Positions 38,382-47,025 of a stretch of 64,000 nucleotides of DNA are shown piece by piece. The notes under the pieces were generated by a model that saw only the letters and a list, made by a program, of their open reading frames with translations, was not told where the DNA came from and ran no database searches. The position numbers and the translations under genes were made by a program. This DNA comes from Sphingomonadales bacterium. Its GTDB lineage: Bacteria > Pseudomonadota > Alphaproteobacteria > Sphingomonadales > Kordiimonadaceae. Position 1 is the first letter of the stretch. Every line of letters begins with the position of its first letter. The DNA is taken from assembly GCA_011088215.1 (NCBI GenBank), contig JAALKD010000011.1:1-64000 (forward strand), in the 5' to 3' direction.

Positions 38382-38810
38382 CTAGTTGGTTACAGCGGCA
38401 GAACCTGCAATTTCCTGAATACGTTCAACCATGGAAAACAACCCGTTGGCCCGCATGGGCGACAGATGCGCCGACAAACCCAATTGGTCCAATATCGCCT
38501 TAGCGTCAATGTTGGTGATTTCAGCACCGGTTTTACCCGAGAACACCACAATCATCAGAGCAACCAAGCCCTTGACTATGTGGGCATCGCTGTCGCCGCG
38601 AAAATGGATACGCCCGTCCGCGTCAGTGGTTGGCACCAGCCACACCTGGCTTTGGCAACCGCGCACTTTGAAGGCATCCGTCATTTCCTCAGGCGCCAGC
38701 GGTACCAGCTTTTTGCCCAGGTCGATGATCATTCGATAACGGTCTTCCCAGTCATCAAGAAACTCAAAGGTCTCCAATATCTCGGTGAGCGATGTATCAT
38801 TCAGTGCCAT
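38382..38810 (-). CDS. sufE: SufE-family Fe-S assembly protein
   Basis: Sulfur acceptor that takes persulfide from the SufS cysteine desulfurase for Fe-S cluster building. 142 residues. Conserved Cys52 in FKVRGCQSQVWL and HFRGDSDAHIVKGLVALM are typical. C-terminal half LGLSAHLSPMRANGLFSMVERI is complete. The rest of the suf operon is not in the window, which is common in alphaproteobacteria, where sufE stands alone. Confidence 0.95.
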   Translation of the reverse strand: MALNDTSLTEILETFEFLDDWEDRYRMIIDLGKKLVPLAPEEMTDAFKVRGCQSQVWLVPTTDADGRIHFRGDSDAHIVKGLVALMIVVFSGKTGAEITNIDAKAILDQLGLSAHLSPMRANGLFSMVERIQEIAGSAAVTN

Positions 38811-38979
38811 CGATTAATCCTGACTAAAGCCAACTGGGTGTGGTCAATCTGCAGTAAAATAATTTTGGTGACAAAAACTTGACATTGTCACCGTTTGACC
38901 GACTGTCTACTTCACTGACCTCAAAAATCAATAACCATTTTGCCACGCCGCCACACGCCAGCCCAAAAAAGGAAACAGT

Positions 38980-40320
38980 ATGTCAGAGGATACTCACACA
39001 TATCCAAAGCCCAAATATGCCTGGTATATGGTTGCGCTTCTACTGCTGATATACACTTTTTCCTTCATTGACCGCCAAATTTTGAGCCTGCTTGGGCCTG
39101 CGATCCAGGCGGATTTCAAGATTTCTGACACTGAATTTGGACTGTTGGTTGGGTTTGCCTTTGCGCTTTTTTACACACTGATCGGTTTGTTTTGCGCCCG
39201 CATTGCCGACAGCCGCAGCAGGATTGGCCTGATCGCCATTGGTTTGTTTCTCTGGAGCCTTGCAACAGCGGCATCGGCCTTTGCCAAAAACTTCCTGCAA
39301 TTGTTTGTGCTGCGCATGGGCGTGGGCGTGGGGGAAGCCACTCTGGGTCCATCGGCAAACTCGCTGATCGCCGACAGCTTCCCCAAACATAAGCTATCCA
39401 CGGCGCTTTCGGTATACGCAATGGGCATTCCAGTGGGATCTGCGTTGGCCTTCATCATTGGTGGTTACATCATCCCGATCGCTGACCGGATGCCGGACAT
39501 TGCGTTCCTCAGTTTCAGCGTTGATAACGGCTGGCAAAAGGCTTTATTGCTGGTTGGGGTGCCGGGCATCCTGTTAACGGCGCTTGTACTTACCCTTAAG
39601 GAGCCAGAGCGCCAAGGCCAAATCGGCCCAGCTGGCGCGATCCCGCTGAAAGAAGTCTTCACCTTTTTCAAGGGTCGCTACAAGGCCTATACTGCGATTT
39701 GTTTCGGCGTTTCGATGAACGCGGCCTTTGGCTTTGGCAGCGCTACATTCCTAGCGTTTTTCTTTGGCCGCTATCACGGCGTCAGCGGCTCAGATGTGGG
39801 TGTGATATTTGGATTTATCTCCCTCATTATGGGGCCTTTGGGGCTGCTATTCGGCGGTTACCTAGCCGACAAATGGTACCGCGAAGGGAAAAAAGACGCC
39901 CACATCCGCGCGTTAATGATGGCACCAATCGGCTTTGCCATCCCGGCAATCGCTATCGTGTTTGTGGAGAATACTGCGGTTGCATGGATTTTGCTGGGCA
40001 TCAGCAACTTCTTCGTCAACAGCCCGTCGGGCATTGCCTACGCCAGCTTGCAAATCATCACGCCTAACCAGATGCGCGGACAGATCATTTCGATATACAT
40101 TATGGCCACCAGCCTGATCGGTTACGGTGGTGGACCTTTGGCCATAGGCTTCATGTCGGATAATCTGTTCAGCGGACCAGATTCGCTACGCTATTCCTAT
40201 TTAGCTGTGGCGTTGTTCACAATCCCAGTTGGTATCCTGACCTTCCTGTGGGGCCGCAAAGCCTACATGCACGCTGTAGATCAGGAAACCGAGCGGGAAC
40301 TGGCAGCGCTGGATCAATAA
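38980..40320 (+). CDS. MFS transporter (spinster-like)
   Basis: 446 residues, 12 predicted helices. Start YAWYMVALLLLIYTFSFIDRQILSLL and the loop ARIADSRSRIGLI are typical of the spinster/ExuT-like branch of the major facilitator superfamily. GVGVGEATLGPSANSLIAD matches the TM4-5 region of that group. AAGGAAA precedes the ATG at good spacing. The substrate is unknown; relatives are annotated for lipids or sugar acids with little evidence. A bidirectional terminator follows. Confidence 0.9.
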   Translation: MSEDTHTYPKPKYAWYMVALLLLIYTFSFIDRQILSLLGPAIQADFKISDTEFGLLVGFAFALFYTLIGLFCARIADSRSRIGLIAIGLFLWSLATAASAFAKNFLQLFVLRMGVGVGEATLGPSANSLIADSFPKHKLSTALSVYAMGIPVGSALAFIIGGYIIPIADRMPDIAFLSFSVDNGWQKALLLVGVPGILLTALVLTLKEPERQGQIGPAGAIPLKEVFTFFKGRYKAYTAICFGVSMNAAFGFGSATFLAFFFGRYHGVSGSDVGVIFGFISLIMGPLGLLFGGYLADKWYREGKKDAHIRALMMAPIGFAIPAIAIVFVENTAVAWILLGISNFFVNSPSGIAYASLQIITPNQMRGQIISIYIMATSLIGYGGGPLAIGFMSDNLFSGPDSLRYSYLAVALFTIPVGILTFLWGRKAYMHAVDQETERELAALDQ

Positions 40321-40330
40321 CAAGACGAAT

Positions 40331-40368
40331 AAAAAAACGGCGGACCCAATATGTGGCCCGCCGTGGTT
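40331..40368. terminator. bidirectional terminator between MFS gene and pspC
   Basis: Stem ACGGCGG / CCGCCGT around a 14-base loop, with a seven-A run on the left (a seven-T run for minus-strand transcripts from pspC) and a GGTTCTTT tail on the right. More convincing for the minus strand. Confidence 0.75.
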
Positions 40369-40433
40369 CTTTCTTATTCCGGGAGGAAAAGGAAAGATAG
40401 TCTGGTTTAAACTCTGATCACTCAATGTGGTTT

Positions 40434-40826
40434 TTAGTCTTCCAGAGCTCTGAGCTCACGCTCGAGGCGGAAGCGCTTGCTGGTCATGTAGGCTTCCATA
40501 TCACCGGTTCTACGCTCAATGTCACGAAAGCGGCGGCGCATATCTGCCGCAGTATAATCAGGGGACTTGCGTGTCTGTTTCCAAAACTCTTCTTCTTGCT
40601 CGTCTTCATACAGATCAATAGGTTTTGGCGACAAACAAAAACCAAGGACAAAATAACCGATGAGAATGAAACCGCTGAGCGGGGTAAACATACCGATAAC
40701 CGTCAGCACTCGCACTGGTGTCGTGGTAATGCCGAAATAGTCGGCGATACCGGCACAAACACCCATAATTTTGCCATCGCGGGGGTTTTTGTATAGGCGG
40801 GTGGGGCTTTTGTTAAAACTTGTCAT
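40434..40826 (-). CDS. pspC: phage shock protein C
   Basis: 130 residues from the ATG at 40826, which has GGAGGAG upstream and overlaps the pspB end by 14 bases. PspC domain: RLYKNPRDGKIMGVCAGIADYFGI, then a membrane helix (VRVLTVIGMFTPLSGFILIGYFVLG), then a charged cytoplasmic tail with AADMRRRFRDIERRTGDMEAYM, likely coiled coil. With PspB it senses inner-membrane stress and binds PspA. Last gene of pspABC. Confidence 0.93.
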   Translation of the reverse strand: MTSFNKSPTRLYKNPRDGKIMGVCAGIADYFGITTTPVRVLTVIGMFTPLSGFILIGYFVLGFCLSPKPIDLYEDEQEEEFWKQTRKSPDYTAADMRRRFRDIERRTGDMEAYMTSKRFRLERELRALED

Positions 40827-41040
40827 TGTTGCGGCTCCTCCAGTCTGGCACTTCGTCATCCATGATCCGTTCCATCACCCGAAGACGTTCTTCAAGGCGG
40901 TCGGCCGAAGTGCGCAGGTCGCCGAGAGAGGCTTCGTCTTCCGGCGTGATACCTTTCATTTGCTTCCACTTCGTTGTGTAGTGAAAAATGATCCACAGCG
41001 GTGCCACGATCACAACTAAAAGAATTGGTACTACATCCAT
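40813..41040 (-). CDS. pspB: phage shock protein B
   Basis: 75 residues: one N-terminal membrane helix (VPILLVVIVAPLWIIFHY) and a cytoplasmic coiled coil (LRTSADRLEERLRVMERIMDDE), with the family ending VPDWR. Regulatory partner of PspC. The gap to pspA is 72 bases and contains a GC-rich dyad (GGCGCGCC) with no clear T run. Confidence 0.92.
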   Translation of the reverse strand: MDVVPILLVVIVAPLWIIFHYTTKWKQMKGITPEDEASLGDLRTSADRLEERLRVMERIMDDEVPDWRSRNNDKF

Positions 41041-41112
41041 TTTTCTGGCCCTTATATCAATTGGGTTCTTGTTATTGGCGCGCCGCTAACATTGCAGCAG
41101 CGCGCACGCTGA

Positions 41113-41835
41113 TTACTTGGCGGCGGTCTTTTTAGACTTAGTCGGCTTGGCTGCGGCTTTTTTGTTATCATTGGCCGTGCCGCTCGCTTTCGCTTTCAGT
41201 TGTTCCAGTTCTTTTTCAATGGTATCATCAACCTCTAGACTGGTGATCTCTTCTGCCAGCGTCTGACCTTTACCAATCTCCATTGATTCGGCTTCTGCTT
41301 CTATACGGTCCAGTCGCGCATCTACTTTATCAAAACGATCAAAGGCATCCTGAATGCGGTTGTCATTCAGATTCTTGCGGATACGCACAGTGTTGGACAC
41401 TGTTTTATGGCGTGCAGCCAGCGTTGCTTTTTTGGCGCGGGCTTCGCGCAGTTTAGCATCCAGCTTAATCACATCTTCTTCATTTTGCTTCAAAGCGGCA
41501 TCAAGATGAGCAGCCTCTTCAGCCAAATGCGCAGCCATGTCAGCGACCTTGGCTTTTTCAACCAAAGCACCCTTAGCTAGGTCGTCGCGACCTTTTGAGA
41601 TTGCCAGTTCAGCTTTCTTTTCCCAATCAGACTGCGCCTTGTCCATCTTGACGAGGCGGCGATTGATGTCTTTTTGGTCCGCGATGGTTTTAGCAGCACT
41701 TGAGCGCACCTCAACCAGTGTGTCTTCCATTTCCTGGATGACCATACGGATGATTTTTTCGGGGTCCTCCGCCGAATCCAGAATGGAATTAATGTTGGAA
41801 TTTACAATGTCTGTCAGGCGGGAAAAAATACCCAT
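41113..41835 (-). CDS. pspA: phage shock protein A
   Basis: 240 residues, ESCRT-III-like coiled-coil protein that binds stressed inner membrane and represses PspF. N-terminus MGIFSRLTDIVNSNINSILD with the amphipathic helix, IIRMVIQEMEDTLVEVRS, long coiled coil to about 190, then a Lys/Ala-rich C-terminal tail (KKAAAKPTKSKKTAAK) that is longer and more basic than in enteric PspA. Transcribed from a sigma-54 promoter about 350 bases upstream, with an unusually long leader. Confidence 0.95.
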   Translation of the reverse strand: MGIFSRLTDIVNSNINSILDSAEDPEKIIRMVIQEMEDTLVEVRSSAAKTIADQKDINRRLVKMDKAQSDWEKKAELAISKGRDDLAKGALVEKAKVADMAAHLAEEAAHLDAALKQNEEDVIKLDAKLREARAKKATLAARHKTVSNTVRIRKNLNDNRIQDAFDRFDKVDARLDRIEAEAESMEIGKGQTLAEEITSLEVDDTIEKELEQLKAKASGTANDNKKAAAKPTKSKKTAAK

Positions 41836-41914
41836 AGTCTTAGTTCCTTTCTAATAATCCTCGCGGTGTGTCGCGCTGCTTGTCCTGTGGTCTTTTTCGA
41901 CCTCTTGGCCTTTT

Positions 41915-41976
41915 GGCCTTTTTTTAGGACGGCTTGGCCTTTTTTTAGGACGGCTTGGCCTTTTTTTAGGACGGCT
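41915..41976. repeat. three 21-bp repeats with phased T7 tracts in the pspA leader
   Basis: Unit GGCC, seven T, AGGACGGCTT, repeated exactly at 41915, 41936 and 41957 (last unit one base short). The 21-bp period equals two helix turns, so the three A/T tracts lie on the same face and should bend the DNA. In the leader RNA the GGCC segments can pair with each other. The next stretch toward pspA also holds small hairpins with A-rich loops (GGCC-AAAA-GGCC, GGTC-GAAAAA-GACC). Confidence 0.85.
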
Positions 41977-42187
41977 CCGTTAGCGAGCATTCCGTGGGCG
42001 ACCCTTTGCTGAGCCTTTTGGCTTCTTTGTTGGTTCGCTCTTTTTTTATTATTGTTATTTAGTCAGTTGAGCCCTCGCTGTCATACTCGGGCTTTGCTCT
42101 TGTCGTGTCTCAGGTCGTATCTCTGATCGTGTTTCGCTGTCATTTTTAACGCCAACCTCTTCTATCCCGGGTTGTTACCCCTGTAAT

Positions 42188-42203
42188 AGCAGGAGGCGTG
42201 CCA
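42188..42203 (-). promoter_or_regulatory. sigma-54 promoter of pspABC
   Basis: Read on the minus strand: TGGCACGCCTCCTGCT, which fits the -24/-12 consensus TGGCACG-N4-TTGCW with one change (C for T in the -12 element), with the essential GG and GC at correct spacing. PspF, a sigma-54 activator, is encoded divergently next door. Transcription would start near 42177, leaving a leader of about 340 bases before pspA. The leader and flanking 41836-42324 contain no other gene; two tiny ATGACAGCGA-started frames are noted but not called. Confidence 0.8.
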
Positions 42204-42284
42204 GTTTTTAAAAAAATACTAACTGATTGATATTATTATATTTTTTTGAGAAATGCTTCTAAGGTATATAAAATATGTCAAAAA

Positions 42285-42325
42285 TAATCCTAACATTTAG
42301 GTTTTTACACCATATATTAGGATTA
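42285..42325 (+). promoter_or_regulatory. inverted repeat before pspF
   Basis: TAATCCTAA (42285-42293) and TTAGGATTA (42317-42325) form a 9-bp inverted repeat with a 23-base spacer; the left arm also belongs to the palindrome CCTAACATTTAGG. The right arm overlaps the first base of the pspF ATG. It may be an operator for autoregulation or an RNA hairpin masking the start. The flanking 80 bases are very AT-rich. Confidence 0.45.
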
Positions 42326-43353
42326 TGAATTTACAGCCTGACCAAATTATTGGCTCATCGCCCGCCTTCCTCGATTTAATGGACAAAATAAGCCGCGCCG
42401 CGCCGCTGGATCGCCCTCTCTTAGTTGTCGGTGAACGCGGCACCGGCAAAGAGATGATCGCTGCCCGGTTGCATTTTCTGTCACGCCGGTGGGACCAGGT
42501 GTTCCAGAAAATGAACTGCGCCGCCCTTGCGCCCTCGCTGCTGGAAAGCGAACTGTTTGGATACGAACCTGGCGCGTTCACCGGTGCACGCAATCGTCGC
42601 GCCGGGCGGTTTGAAGCCGCCCATGACGGCAGTCTTTTCCTCGACGAAATTGGCACCATGGCGATGCAAGCTCAGGAAAAACTGTTGCGGGTAATTGAAT
42701 ACGGCGAACTGGAACGGGTTGGCGGCACCGAGACTGTCACCGTAAACGTACGGGTCATAGGCGCCACCAACATCGATCTGCCCTCCGCCGCCAACGCCGG
42801 TGATTTCCGCCACGACTTGTTGGACCGGTTGGCTTTCGATGTGATTACCGTGCCGCCCCTGCGCGAACGTCGTGATGACATCCTGACATTGGCCGAGCAT
42901 TTTGGTGCTGCGATGGCGCGCGAACTGGAATGGCTCACCTTTCCTGGATTTTCCGAAACCGCAGCAGAGGAAATGCTCAGCTACAGCTGGCCAGGCAACA
43001 TCCGCGAGCTGAAAAATGTGGTTGAACGGGCGGTCTATTGCTGCTGGGACGGCGAAGCGCCAGTGTGCGGCTTGGTTTTTGATCCATTCGACAGTCCCTA
43101 TCGCCCCCAAAGGCTACCCATTGATAATTCACAACAAGAAGACGCACCATCGTCGCAGCGCGACGAGCAACAGCCCCAGCTACCAACGGGTCAGGTTAAC
43201 TTAAAAGGTGAAGTCGCGATTTTCGAGAAAAAGCTGATTGAGACCGCGCTAAGCAATACACGCTTCAACCAGCGGGCAGCAGCAAAGCAGCTGAAAATCA
43301 GCTACGACCAGCTGCGCCACGCCATCAAAAAACATAATATTGACTGTTCGTGA
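42325..43353 (+). CDS. pspF: phage shock operon transcriptional activator PspF
   Basis: 342 residues, AAA+ sigma-54 enhancer-binding protein without a receiver domain, as in PspF. Walker A GERGTGKE (36-43), the sigma-54 contact loop GAFTGA (83-88), Walker B SLFLDEIG (103-110), R-finger region LLDRLAFDVITVPPLRERRDD, and a C-terminal Fis-type helix-turn-helix (FNQRAAAKQLKISYDQLRHAIKK). PspA inhibits it directly in enteric bacteria. A linker rich in Gln and Ser separates the last domain. Divergent from pspABC. Confidence 0.95.
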   Translation: MNLQPDQIIGSSPAFLDLMDKISRAAPLDRPLLVVGERGTGKEMIAARLHFLSRRWDQVFQKMNCAALAPSLLESELFGYEPGAFTGARNRRAGRFEAAHDGSLFLDEIGTMAMQAQEKLLRVIEYGELERVGGTETVTVNVRVIGATNIDLPSAANAGDFRHDLLDRLAFDVITVPPLRERRDDILTLAEHFGAAMARELEWLTFPGFSETAAEEMLSYSWPGNIRELKNVVERAVYCCWDGEAPVCGLVFDPFDSPYRPQRLPIDNSQQEDAPSSQRDEQQPQLPTGQVNLKGEVAIFEKKLIETALSNTRFNQRAAAKQLKISYDQLRHAIKKHNIDCS

Positions 43354-43389
43354 CTTGTACAGCAGCGCTGACCCGCCCATAGTACCCCT

Positions 43390-43728
43390 ATGTCAGACAA
43401 TATTTTCATAAAAAAGCGGCAACGGCACCGCAAACGGCGCGACGGGTTTTTGACGACCAAGATAATCATTCGCCTGATTGTCGTCAGTGTGGTTTTGCTG
43501 GTGCTATTCCTGAATTTTGTCGGTGACCCCACTGTGACAATTTGCGAAAATGGCTGCGAAAGCGATTTCACCATCGGCACCTGGGCGCTGGGCTTGGCCA
43601 TGATATTTGGCGGCATCATTCTAATAGCGGGTGTTGTTGGGGCCGGATTTGCAGTCCTGAAATGGTCACGCGGCGGCAGCGGCAGCTCATTGGCTGATAT
43701 GATGGAAGACGGTCAGGACAAACCCTAA
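43390..43728 (+). CDS. hypothetical membrane protein
   Basis: 112 residues: a strongly basic N-terminus (KKRQRHRKRRDG), a first membrane helix (IIIRLIVVSVVLLVLFLNFVG), a short loop with two Cys (ICENGCES), a second helix (LAMIFGGIILIAGVVGAGFAV) and an acidic end. No family recognised. It follows pspF by 36 bases in the same direction and could be co-transcribed, which hints at a membrane-stress role, but that is only positional. Confidence 0.6.
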   Translation: MSDNIFIKKRQRHRKRRDGFLTTKIIIRLIVVSVVLLVLFLNFVGDPTVTICENGCESDFTIGTWALGLAMIFGGIILIAGVVGAGFAVLKWSRGGSGSSLADMMEDGQDKP

Positions 43729-43755
43729 TCAACCGAAACCCTTTCAGGCATCCCG

Positions 43756-45108
43756 TCAGTTTATCAATCGCTCGGCGGGGAGCGGCGGCCTTTCAGACGG
43801 CGATGGTGGTTTCCACTTGCCTTTAGCTTTAGTCACCTCCTCCTTCTCGAGAACAATTTTGGCGACACCCTTCTCAACCATTTTATCACCGATAACCCGG
43901 CACAAAACAACGATAATGAGCAAGTGATAGAAAACATCAAAAGAGGCAATATTTACTGTTAACCCACCAACGGCATACCCTATTAAACTTAACTGGATTG
44001 CCCCTGAAAGGTCCCCAAGCCAAGCAGTTTCCTGATACTGCCTGAAAAGTTTAGCGTTGGTTCCAGCAGAATAATACCCGACGAACAACATGGTCAGAAA
44101 CAGGAACAGTCCCACATAGCCATGTTCTCCCAGTACTTCAAAATAGATCGAGTGAGGCGCACGCATGGCAAAACCGGGCGGCATATATTCCGGGCCAAGC
44201 CGGGGAATGTAAAAAACATCAAATCCACCCCCTTCAATAGGGTGGTCATCGGCAACATTCGTCGCGAACTTCCACATGGAAACCCGACCTTTAAAGCTAC
44301 CGTCTTCAGTCGCGTTGCCCGTAGACTGCATTCGATTTTTCCAGCTGTCCGGCATAAAAGTAACCGCACCAATGACAAGTGGCACCATAATCGCGATTAG
44401 CATGAATTTACGCTTACTTTTCAACAGCAACATAAAAAGAACCGCCGAAATCGCCACCATCCCCCCCCGAGACTGAGTGCCAATTGCCGCAATTGGCACC
44501 AAAAATACCGCCATCTGCAACGGCAGTTTCATAATTTTATAGGGTGGGTATTTTGCAATGAAAATAGAAAGTGGAAACAACATTGCCAGCGCCATGGCTA
44601 ACTGATTGTTATCTGCCATCATACCGCGACCGTCATTCACACTATTGCCGCCGCCGGTCACAATTGTGAACAATCCTCCCTTTGCAGCAACAAACATAAG
44701 AGAAGCAATCATCACATACATGAAAGCTTTCAATCTGTTCGGTGATTGCATCACCACGGCGGTGATTATCGCGAAGGCAACCATTTTCATAAATTGGGTG
44801 ATTTTTGTTTCACCCACCGAGGGTTCAAACCCTAATGAATAGGTCACTAGCGTCCACAATACATAGGTAATTATAGCGATCATGACGGGATGCTTTGGAA
44901 AGTGCTTAGGCTCCCCACTAACAACCATACCTAGTGCAGTGAGACCACCGACAAGCACCAAGAAAGGGAAGGAAAATGCAAACCCGTAAGTATAGGCATG
45001 GGGTGACATGTGCGACACCCAGTTCCAAACCAACACACCAATATGCGGTTTGAACAGCATGAACGGCATCCATACAAATATCAGCAATGCTACCAGCGCG
45101 CTTTTCAT
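43756..45108 (-). CDS. O-glycosylation ligase, exosortase A system-associated
   Basis: 450 residues with 10-11 membrane helices. N-terminal part resembles DUF5935 (KSALVALLIFVWMPFMLFKPHIGVLVWNWVSHMSPH) and the large periplasmic loop carries a Wzy_C signature, GSFKGRVSMWKFA and RAPHSIYFEVLGEHGYVGL. This family (PEP-CTERM/exosortase-A associated Wzy-like ligase) is normally found inside an EPS-exosortase cluster; here no exosortase, glycosyltransferase or export gene adjoins. C-terminal tail basic and Pro-rich. Transcribed alone. Confidence 0.88.
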   Translation of the reverse strand: MKSALVALLIFVWMPFMLFKPHIGVLVWNWVSHMSPHAYTYGFAFSFPFLVLVGGLTALGMVVSGEPKHFPKHPVMIAIITYVLWTLVTYSLGFEPSVGETKITQFMKMVAFAIITAVVMQSPNRLKAFMYVMIASLMFVAAKGGLFTIVTGGGNSVNDGRGMMADNNQLAMALAMLFPLSIFIAKYPPYKIMKLPLQMAVFLVPIAAIGTQSRGGMVAISAVLFMLLLKSKRKFMLIAIMVPLVIGAVTFMPDSWKNRMQSTGNATEDGSFKGRVSMWKFATNVADDHPIEGGGFDVFYIPRLGPEYMPPGFAMRAPHSIYFEVLGEHGYVGLFLFLTMLFVGYYSAGTNAKLFRQYQETAWLGDLSGAIQLSLIGYAVGGLTVNIASFDVFYHLLIIVVLCRVIGDKMVEKGVAKIVLEKEEVTKAKGKWKPPSPSERPPLPAERLIN

Positions 45109-45240
45109 TTCGCTAATCGTCCACCATCAATCTACGTCATCTCTATTGCCTATTGTGCCTGCTATTGCAATTGCACGCAAGTTTGAGTGCTTGACAAGCC
45201 TGCGGCCCGGCATAGCATAGCGGGTAAAGGAGCATTCCCT

Positions 45241-46950
45241 ATGAAACTGATCACACGTTGGCTCGCCCTATTGGCTATGGTTACTGCGCCCTGGGTTGCG
45301 GCGGTTGCACAATCGCAGGATACCGTACCTGACGGCGCACCTCTGCGAACAGCCGACATGGTGATTTGGGGCGGCGCCATATACACTGCCGAAGACAGTA
45401 ACTCAACGGTCGAGGCTGTAGTAGTCAGCGACAGGCGCATTATCTTTGTCGGGCCTCGCGCAGTAGCAGCATCTTATGTTTCAGCCACAACGCAGATTAT
45501 CGACCTTGCCGGCGCCACCCTTTACCCTGGGTTTGTGGACGCCCACGCACATCTTTCCGGCATTGGTGCGCGCGAGTTAACCCTCAACCTGGAAGGCATC
45601 GCATCGCTTAGGGCGGTGCAAATGGCTCTCTCCGCCTATGCAAATACCAACCAGCAAGCAGTGATTGTTGGGCGCGGCTGGATCGAAACCCACTGGCCCG
45701 AAGGTCGCTTCCCTTCACGCTGGGACCTGGACGATATTGAAAGCGAACGACCTGTTATTCTTTTCCGCGCAGACGGCCATGCCGCAGTTGCCAACAGCGC
45801 TGCAATTAACGCCGCGGGCATCACTGACACTACAACTGCTCCTTTTGGCGGCGAAATCCAGAAAAACGCTCTGGGCGAGCCCACCGGCATTCTCATCGAT
45901 GCCGCCATGAACCTGGTCGGCCAGCTAATCCCCACGCCGACGCGCGAAGATACCAGCGAGCATCTTACGGTCGGCGGTCGGGTATACAGCGAGTATGGCT
46001 GGACTGGGCTCCATAACATGTCGGTCAGTTGGACTGAAGTAGAACTGATGGAGGCCCTTTCAGACGACGGCGACCTCGCTATTCGGGTTTATAACTCGGT
46101 CAACCCAGACGAACTAGAAAAGCTGGTACAAAGCGGCCACCGCTTCAGCGCTAATGGCCGCATCGCCACCCGGGCGATAAAGCTTTATATGGACGGGGCA
46201 CTTGGCTCTCGCGGCGCAGCACTGTTAGCCCCCTACGCCGACGCCAATTCAACTGGCCTCGTTCTCTCCAAACTGGAGGATGTAATGCCAATGCTGAACA
46301 CCGCGCTCAGGCAGGGCATTCAGGTGAATATGCATGCCATCGGCGACCGCGCCAACCGGGAACTACTGAACTGGTTCGAGGCCAGTTTTAACGCGGTGCC
46401 GCCGGTTGAGCGAGCAGTCGCAACCCCGCGCTGGCGCGACGAGCATACCCAAATTGTCCACCCGGATGACATCCCGCGCTATTCGCTACTGGGCGTTATT
46501 CCTTCAATGCAGCCAAGCCACGCTATCGGCGATATGCATTTCGCACCCGACCGGCTGGGCGATGAACGGCTTGACGGCGCATATGCCTGGTCCAGCTTTC
46601 TGGAAACCGGGGTGATTATCGCAGGTGGTTCTGACGCGCCGGTGGAGCGCGGCGACCCGCTAATCGAATTTTATGCTGCCACAGCCAGAAGAGACCTCAA
46701 TGGCTTTCAAGGCCCCAACTGGCGACCGCAAGAGGCCCTCACCCGCTCTGAAGCGCTGAAAATGTTTACTCTATGGCCGGCCTTTGCTTCCTTCGCCGAG
46801 GATCAAGTCGGCTCCATCGCTGTTGGCAAACGCGCGGACTTCACCGCCTTTGATGTGGACCTGATGACAGCTATCGAAGCAGACATTCCAAAAGGCAAAG
46901 CCGTGTTAACTGTGGTGGACGGCGAGATTATTTTTCAGGCGCAGCAATAG
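45241..46950 (+). CDS. exported amidohydrolase (YtcJ-like)
   Basis: 569 residues from ATG 45241 (AAGGAG upstream). Signal peptide with cleavage near AVAQ. Amidohydrolase-superfamily motifs: GFVDAHAHLSGIG (HxH metal pair), TRAIKLYMDGALGSRGAALL, MHAIGDRANRELL, EHTQIVHPDD, and GSDAPVERGDP. The YtcJ-like branch hydrolyses amides or formamides of unknown identity, here outside the cytoplasm. A bidirectional terminator separates it from the convergent S9 peptidase. Confidence 0.9.
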   Translation: MKLITRWLALLAMVTAPWVAAVAQSQDTVPDGAPLRTADMVIWGGAIYTAEDSNSTVEAVVVSDRRIIFVGPRAVAASYVSATTQIIDLAGATLYPGFVDAHAHLSGIGARELTLNLEGIASLRAVQMALSAYANTNQQAVIVGRGWIETHWPEGRFPSRWDLDDIESERPVILFRADGHAAVANSAAINAAGITDTTTAPFGGEIQKNALGEPTGILIDAAMNLVGQLIPTPTREDTSEHLTVGGRVYSEYGWTGLHNMSVSWTEVELMEALSDDGDLAIRVYNSVNPDELEKLVQSGHRFSANGRIATRAIKLYMDGALGSRGAALLAPYADANSTGLVLSKLEDVMPMLNTALRQGIQVNMHAIGDRANRELLNWFEASFNAVPPVERAVATPRWRDEHTQIVHPDDIPRYSLLGVIPSMQPSHAIGDMHFAPDRLGDERLDGAYAWSSFLETGVIIAGGSDAPVERGDPLIEFYAATARRDLNGFQGPNWRPQEALTRSEALKMFTLWPAFASFAEDQVGSIAVGKRADFTAFDVDLMTAIEADIPKGKAVLTVVDGEIIFQAQQ

Positions 46951-46980
46951 CCCCGAATTGATTCAGAAAATAATGCACAA

Positions 46981-47006
46981 AAAAAGGGCCACACCGGCCC
47001 TTTTTT
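46981..47006. terminator. bidirectional terminator
   Basis: A-run, stem GGGCC, loop ACACC, stem GGCCC, six T. Lies between the convergent amidohydrolase and S9 peptidase genes. Confidence 0.85.
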
Positions 47007-47025
47007 CTTGGCTGTAATTTCCTGC

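Noticed and set aside
42040..42150. short ORFs starting ATGACAGCGA in the pspA leader (minus strand)
   Set aside because: 20 and 9 codons, with poor Shine-Dalgarno spacing; they could be leader peptides but nothing supports translation.
41880..42150. CRISPR-like array in the pspA leader
   Set aside because: Units are directly tandem with no spacers; they are simple 21-bp repeats.
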